This document shows positions 5,848 through 9,509 of a DNA stretch of 9,509 nucleotides, piece by piece. Both the position numbers and the translations under genes were made by a program. Within the stretch, counting starts at the first letter, position 1, and every line of letters begins with the position of its first letter. Location of the stretch: the NCBI GenBank assembly GCA_002788475.1, contig PFRK01000004.1, forward strand, positions 1 through 9,509, read 5' to 3'. The stretch is from Candidatus Nomurabacteria bacterium CG_4_9_14_0_2_um_filter_32_10 (lineage in GTDB: Bacteria; Patescibacteriota; Minisyncoccia; Phycocordibacterales; UBA9973). The notes under the pieces are model-generated. The model ran no database searches. It was not told the DNA's origin and saw only the letters and a list, made by a program, of their open reading frames with translations.

Positions 5848-5876
5848 AACTTTATACTTTATGAACTTTACGAACT
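5848..5876 (-). repeat. CTTTAYGAA nonamer repeat, reverse orientation
   Basis: ctttatgaa and ctttacgaa are consecutive 9-base units preceded by a partial ctttata unit. They are reverse complements of the AAAGTTCAT/AAAGTTTAT units seen at 7790-7812. They lie just upstream of the VirB4 ATPase start at 5883. Confidence 0.6.
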
Positions 5877-5882
5877 AAATAT

Positions 5883-7727
5883 ATGAGTATTTTTAATAAA
5901 TTATTAGGGAAAAAAAATAAAACAGATGAAAAGAAAGGAGCAGATGCTTCTCTTTTATCAGTACTACCAGAAGAAATATATAAATCAGCTAAATTAGAGC
6001 TTCAAGATATCGTCGCACCGTCTGCCTTAAAAATAGAATCTAAATCCATAAATCTAGGTGACAAAATAGCTCGTACCTTTTTTATTATTTCTTATCCTAG
6101 ATTTTTAAGTGACAACTGGTTTTCCCCAATAATTAATTTAGATAAAGTCTTTGATGTTTCAATCTTTATACATCCCATAGATACATCTCTCGCTCTGAGA
6201 CAATTTCAAAAAAAAGTGGCTGAAGTCCAAAGCCAAATCAATGTACGTGAAAAAAAAGGAATGGTTCGTGACCCAATGCTTGATACTGCATATCAAGACT
6301 TGGAAGGACTTCGTGATAATTTAATCCAAGCACAACAAAAAATGTTTGATGTCAGTATTTACATTACAGTCTATGCTGATAATGAACTAGAACTTTACAA
6401 AATTGAAAATGAAATAAAATCAATACTCGAATCAAAATTAATATATATTAAACCAGCACTTTTCCAACAAGAAGAAGGTTTCAAAAGTGTTATGCCCCTC
6501 GGTAATGATTTATTAAATATCCACCAAAAATTAAATTCCGAACCACTCTCTAGTGTTTTTCCATTTGTTTCTTTTGACTTAACTTCCGATATGGGAATAC
6601 TCTATGGAGTTAACAGACATAACTCTTCTCTTGTTATTTTTGATAGATTCTCTTTAGAAAATTATAATTCTGTGACATTTGCTAAATCTGGTTCAGGAAA
6701 AAGTTATGCCACAAAATTAGAAATTCTAAGATCTCTAATGTTTGACATAGATATAATTGTAATAGACCCAGAAAGGGAATATGAATATCTGGCAGAAGCT
6801 GTCGGTGGAAGATATTTTAATATTTCTCTTTCTTCAGATCACCACATAAATCCTTTTGATTTGCCAATACCACGTGAAGATGAATCAGCAGAAGATGTAT
6901 TGAGATCAAATATCATCAATCTAGTCGGACTTTTTAGACTAATGCTAGGAGGACTTACGCCAGAAGAAGATTCTATGGTAGACCGTGCTATTTCAGAAAC
7001 TTACGCAATGAAAGATATAACACATGATTCGGATTTTTCAAATATTGAACCACCCCTACTTTCAGATTTCGAAATGGCATTGGGGGGTATGGAAGGAAGT
7101 GATTCAGTAATACAAAGATTAGCTAAATATACAAAAGGAACTTGGTCTACTTTCCTCAATAGACCATCAAATGTAGACATCAATAAAAAATTTGTAGTAT
7201 TTTCCATTCGTGATATGGAAGATGAATTAAAACCAGTAGCAATGTATATCGTTATGCATTATATCTGGATAACTATACGTAAAAATTTGAAAAAACGTCT
7301 TCTTGTTGTTGATGAGGCATGGTGGATGATGAAATCTGAAGATACAGCTTCTTTCTTATATTCCATCGCAAAACGAGGTAGAAAATATTATTTAGGACTT
7401 TCTACTATCACTCAAGATGCAGCAGACTTTATGAAGTCTCCTTATGGTGTGCCAATCATAACCAACTCTTCTATCCAAATCCTTCTCAAACAATCACCAA
7501 CAACAATAGATGTCCTCCAAAAAACATTCAATTTAACTGATGAAGAAAAATATCTACTCTTGGAATCTGGGTTAGGGGAAGGTATATTCTTTGCTGGATT
7601 AAAACATGTTGCTATAAAAGTCATTTCCTCTTATACAGAAGATCAAATCATTACTTCAGATCCATCTCAGATACTATCAATCAAAAAAGCAAAACAAGAT
7701 TTAGAAGAAGCGGAGAGGAGTAGCTGA
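5883..7727 (+). CDS. virB4: VirB4-family ATPase of a type IV secretion-like system
   Basis: This 614-residue VirB4/TraC-type AAA+ ATPase has a VirB4 middle domain at about 45-255 (VAPSALKIES..., NWFSPIINLDKVFDVSIFIHP, PLSSVFPFVSFDLTSDMGILYG). It is followed by Walker A AKSGSGKS (267-274; K273, S274), IIVIDPEREYEYL (291-303) and DHHINPFDLP (319-328). Walker B is LLVVDEAWW with D477 and E478, and STITQD with Q511 is the sensor-like glutamine. The end, from FNLTDEEKYLLLESGLGEGIFFAGLKHVAIKV, is typical of CPR members. The first Walker glycine is alanine here. VirB4 hydrolyses ATP at the cytoplasmic face to drive pilin extraction and substrate transfer. The N-terminal domain is supplied by the gene at 5118. 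The start has no Shine-Dalgarno sequence. The stop TGA at 7725-7727 is created by the first heptad of the following array (agctgat). Confidence 0.97.
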   Translation: MSIFNKLLGKKNKTDEKKGADASLLSVLPEEIYKSAKLELQDIVAPSALKIESKSINLGDKIARTFFIISYPRFLSDNWFSPIINLDKVFDVSIFIHPIDTSLALRQFQKKVAEVQSQINVREKKGMVRDPMLDTAYQDLEGLRDNLIQAQQKMFDVSIYITVYADNELELYKIENEIKSILESKLIYIKPALFQQEEGFKSVMPLGNDLLNIHQKLNSEPLSSVFPFVSFDLTSDMGILYGVNRHNSSLVIFDRFSLENYNSVTFAKSGSGKSYATKLEILRSLMFDIDIIVIDPEREYEYLAEAVGGRYFNISLSSDHHINPFDLPIPREDESAEDVLRSNIINLVGLFRLMLGGLTPEEDSMVDRAISETYAMKDITHDSDFSNIEPPLLSDFEMALGGMEGSDSVIQRLAKYTKGTWSTFLNRPSNVDINKKFVVFSIRDMEDELKPVAMYIVMHYIWITIRKNLKKRLLVVDEAWWMMKSEDTASFLYSIAKRGRKYYLGLSTITQDAADFMKSPYGVPIITNSSIQILLKQSPTTIDVLQKTFNLTDEEKYLLLESGLGEGIFFAGLKHVAIKVISSYTEDQIITSDPSQILSIKKAKQDLEEAERSS

Positions 7728-7767
7728 TAGATAGCTTATAGGTGTTAGCTTTTAGCTTATAGCTTGA
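7722..7767 (+). repeat. AGCTNNN heptad array, forward, degenerate
   Basis: Units beginning AGCT occur at 7722, 7733, 7747, 7754 and 7761, with a degenerate AGGTGTT in phase at 7740 and a 4-base phase break after the first. The VirB4 stop codon lies inside the first unit. This is the most decayed heptad array in the window. Confidence 0.75.
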
Positions 7768-7789
7768 AAAATGATACAATTGAGAGGTA

Positions 7790-7812
7790 GAAAGTTCATA
7801 AAGTTTATAAAG
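7790..7812 (+). repeat. AAAGTTYAT nonamer repeat, forward orientation
   Basis: aaagttcat and aaagtttat are adjacent 9-base units followed by a partial aaag, running straight into the G/C-rich palindrome at 7813. A related fragment (tttataaag) recurs just before the start codon at 7867. Confidence 0.6.
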
Positions 7813-7832
7813 CCTGCCTGCCGGTAGGCAGG
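7813..7832. repeat. G/C-rich palindrome (REP-like)
   Basis: cctgcc (7813-7818) pairs with ggcagg (7827-7832), extended by a T-A and a G-T pair around loop ccgg, giving an 8-bp hairpin. It is a G/C-rich island in A/T-rich intergenic DNA and resembles the outer parts of the in-frame palindromes at 3744 and 3894 (all contain cctgccYgc). No T-tract follows on either strand, so I treat it as a dispersed repeat and not a terminator. Confidence 0.7.
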
Positions 7833-7866
7833 TAGAAAGTAAATGCAAAATAATTTATAAAGCAAA

Positions 7867-8847
7867 ATGCAGAAAAAATACATAATTCCAATATTAATAT
7901 TTGCTATCACTTTTGTGGGTTTTTTTGCTAATGCTCAAATACGTAGTACAGACATCGTCCTTAGTATTTCACCGGAATATCCTAACCCAAACCAAAATGT
8001 AAATGCTACATTAAATAGCCATTCTATTAATCTCGATAAAGCAAACATTTATTGGTCAGTAAATAATCAAGAATTAAGTGGAGGAATTGGAAAAAAATCT
8101 TTTTCTTTTAAGACAGGAGCTTCCGGATCTTCAATGATTTTATCTGTTACGATAGATACGATTGATGGACAAAATCTATCAAAAACAACAACCATAATAC
8201 CAGCAAATGTAGATATGCTCTGGGAAGCTTATGATTCTTATACACCTCCTTTTTATAAAGGAAAAGCATTGGCTCCTAGCCAAGGGATATTTAAAGTAGT
8301 AGCAATACCAAATATAATAAACCAGAACGGAAAAGTTAATGTAAATAATCTTTCTTATGTTTGGAGCAAAGATGGAAACACCAATCTTGATTCCTCTGGA
8401 TGGGGGAAAAATTATTTTATATTTAAAAATAGCTATTTAGATAAAGAAAATATTGTTAATGTAAAAGTCTCTGATATTTCTGGAAAAACCAACGCTTCTG
8501 GAAAAATAAATTTAAAAACAGTAAACCCCAAAATACTTTTTTATAAAAACGATTCATCTCTGGGTATAAAATGGGAAACAACTTTAAGTGATGGATATAC
8601 AATAGATAGGGAAGGAGAAGCTCTAACAATAGAACCTTACTTTTTTTCACCAAAGAACATAAATTCTTCAGACCTAACTTTTGACTGGTCTTTAAATAAA
8701 GAAAAAATAGAAACACCAAATCCCAAAAATATATTGTCCATAAAACCAGAAGCCGGAAAATCTGGAAGTGCAACAATCAAAGTGCTTATCAATAATACCA
8801 AGACACTTTTCCAAAGTATGGAGAAACAGTTACAAGTTAGCTTTTAG
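7867..8847 (+). CDS. Secreted protein with three Ig-like (beta-sandwich) repeats
   Basis: This 326-residue protein has a clear signal peptide: MQKKY, a hydrophobic core at about 5-20, and a likely cleavage after ANA at 21-23. The rest is hydrophilic, beta-rich and cysteine-free. Three repeated segments, at about 59-97, 162-204 and 270-308, share a [YF]xWS-[VKL] strand, a short charged turn and a closing alternating-hydrophobic strand (such as SMILSVTID, NIVNVKVSD, SATIKVLIN). That pattern is typical of PKD/Ig-like domains. No catalytic motif is visible. It lies between the VirB4 ATPase and the pilin-like gene, so it may be a surface or adhesin component of the apparatus (inference). The start has TATAAA five bases upstream and no Shine-Dalgarno sequence. 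The stop TAG at 8845-8847 is formed by the next heptad array. I do not recognise a named family. Confidence 0.82.
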   Translation: MQKKYIIPILIFAITFVGFFANAQIRSTDIVLSISPEYPNPNQNVNATLNSHSINLDKANIYWSVNNQELSGGIGKKSFSFKTGASGSSMILSVTIDTIDGQNLSKTTTIIPANVDMLWEAYDSYTPPFYKGKALAPSQGIFKVVAIPNIINQNGKVNVNNLSYVWSKDGNTNLDSSGWGKNYFIFKNSYLDKENIVNVKVSDISGKTNASGKINLKTVNPKILFYKNDSSLGIKWETTLSDGYTIDREGEALTIEPYFFSPKNINSSDLTFDWSLNKEKIETPNPKNILSIKPEAGKSGSATIKVLINNTKTLFQSMEKQLQVSF

Positions 8848-8873
8848 CTTATAGCTTATAGCTTATAGCTTAT
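8839..8873 (+). repeat. AGCTTAT heptad array, forward, 5 units
   Basis: One AGCTTTT unit and four identical AGCTTAT units occur in perfect phase. The array overlaps the last codons and the stop of the secreted-protein gene and supplies its TAG. It is the cleanest forward array in the window. Confidence 0.88.
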
Positions 8874-8891
8874 AAAAAATTATAAAACAAA

Positions 8892-9509
8892 ATGCGAGGA
8901 AATGTTTGCAAAAAAACAATAACTCTAATATATCTAACTACTATTCTGTTTAGTTTATTTTTTCCTTTTAATCAAAGTTATGCACAATATGCATCAAATA
9001 CTTTACAAATTTCTATAGCAAAAAAGAATCTAAACCTAACAAGGGGGGAGGAAACAATGGTGACAGCTAGTTTGTCGGGTAATTCTGGAAAAAAAAATGT
9101 AACTTTTAAGGTTGAAGGAAACGAAGAAGCAATATATCCAAAACAATGTACGTTGCCCGATCAACCAATTTCTTCTTGTTATATTAAATTTAAATCTTTA
9201 ATTGATGGAACATTCACAATAAAAGCAACAATATATTTAGAAGATGGGAGTATTTTTAAAGAAATTACAAGTAAACCAATAATAATAAAAACCTGTAGTG
9301 GGTCAGAAATTATAGTAGAAGGTATTTGTAAAGAACCAAAAAACATACTTCCAGCTGAACCAAAAGTCAATACGGATACAACTTATACTCCTCTTGCTCC
9401 TTTGCCTGGATTTCCAGAAGAATTCGATACACTACCTTCTAAGACCAATCAATGTCCTTTTGGAAATTATTTAAACATAATGATTAAGTTAGTCATAGGT
9501 ATAGCTGCA
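8892..9509 (+). CDS. VirB2/TrbC-like pilin with secreted N-terminal domain (3' end missing)
   Basis: The frame is open from the ATG at 8892 to the window edge, giving 206 residues. It has a signal peptide with hydrophobic core about 9-24 and likely cleavage after SYA (31). A beta-rich, Ig-like domain follows with cysteines at 86 and 96, then 135 and 146. A proline-rich linker (about 148-183) contains TPLAPLPGFP. The end is CPFGNYLNIMIKLVIGIAA, the start of a hydrophobic helix. In CPR genomes this linker-plus-helix arrangement introduces a VirB2/TrbC-like two-helix pilin domain encoded near VirB4 and PrgI. The two-helix part lies beyond the window, so the call is incomplete. TATAAA lies five bases before the ATG, the same spacing as at 7867. 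An in-frame ATG at 9057 (M56) has a strong Shine-Dalgarno-like ggggggagg before it, but using it would delete the signal peptide. Confidence 0.75.
   Translation, partial: MRGNVCKKTITLIYLTTILFSLFFPFNQSYAQYASNTLQISIAKKNLNLTRGEETMVTASLSGNSGKKNVTFKVEGNEEAIYPKQCTLPDQPISSCYIKFKSLIDGTFTIKATIYLEDGSIFKEITSKPIIIKTCSGSEIIVEGICKEPKNILPAEPKVNTDTTYTPLAPLPGFPEEFDTLPSKTNQCPFGNYLNIMIKLVIGIAA

Noticed and set aside
5760..5882. VirB4 split caused by a frameshift or sequencing error
   Set aside because: The gap is 123 bases of repeat sequence with stops in several frames and a perfect hairpin, and both halves have proper ends.
7772..7780. Extended -10 promoter (tgatacaat) ahead of the secreted-protein gene
   Set aside because: There is no convincing -35 at 16-18 bases upstream, and such matches are common in A/T-rich DNA.
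7813..7840. Intrinsic terminator at the G/C-rich palindrome
   Set aside because: The hairpin is followed by tagaaagtaa, with no T-tract on either strand.
8456..8776. Minus-strand open frame of 106 codons inside the secreted-protein gene
   Set aside because: The product is leucine/phenylalanine-rich, as expected from the complement of lysine- and asparagine-rich codons; it has no independent context.
8902..8924. ATG at 8902 behind gcgagg as an alternative start for the pilin-like gene
   Set aside because: It is out of frame with the long open frame and ends after six codons.

Overview
The window is A/T-rich bacterial DNA with every supported gene on the + strand. The gene set is characteristic of ultra-small Candidate Phyla Radiation bacteria (Patescibacteria, most likely the Parcubacteria side): a VirB6/TrbL-type membrane protein, a PrgI-family protein, a VirB4 ATPase split into two genes, a VirB2-like pilin with a secreted N-terminal domain, and a small GIY-YIG nuclease. 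No TGA is read through inside any gene and several genes end in TGA/TAG/TAA, so the standard bacterial code fits and the glycine-TGA code of Gracilibacteria does not. The lineage is inferred from family recognition, not from a marker gene.

Layout. 1-63: last 20 codons of an unidentified gene. 65-325: GIY-YIG nuclease bracketed by an inverted repeat. 356-2974: polytopic VirB6/TrbL-like protein. 2993-4156: unrecognised helical protein with a duplicated N-terminal domain and a C-terminal tail containing two in-frame G/C-rich palindromic elements. 4210-4575: four-helix-bundle (23S rRNA IVP family) protein. 4607-5032: PrgI. 5118-5759: VirB4 N-terminal-type protein. 5883-7727: VirB4 ATPase. 7867-8847: secreted protein with three repeated beta-sandwich-like units. 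8892-9509: secreted pilin-like protein cut off by the window end at the start of its first hydrophobic helix. No stretch over 300 bases lacks a gene. No tRNA, rRNA or CRISPR was seen.

Function. VirB6-like, PrgI (VirB3-like), VirB4 and a VirB2-like pilin are the inner-membrane core and pilus subunit of a minimal type IV secretion/pilus-like machine. No VirD4 coupling protein, VirB11, relaxase or outer-membrane core gene is in view. VirB4 would power pilin handling or substrate movement, PrgI and VirB6 would form the membrane platform, and the secreted Ig-like protein could be a surface or adhesin component. The GIY-YIG and four-helix genes look like passengers in the operon.

The most unusual part is the non-coding architecture. 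Most gene junctions from 4157 onward are built from heptad (AGCTNNN) or nonamer (AAAGTTYAT-like) repeats, often in opposing orientation. Several stop codons lie in hairpins, including a perfect 18-bp hairpin at the 3' end of the VirB4 N-terminal gene. Palindromic elements lie inside reading frames. No chosen start codon has a convincing Shine-Dalgarno sequence.
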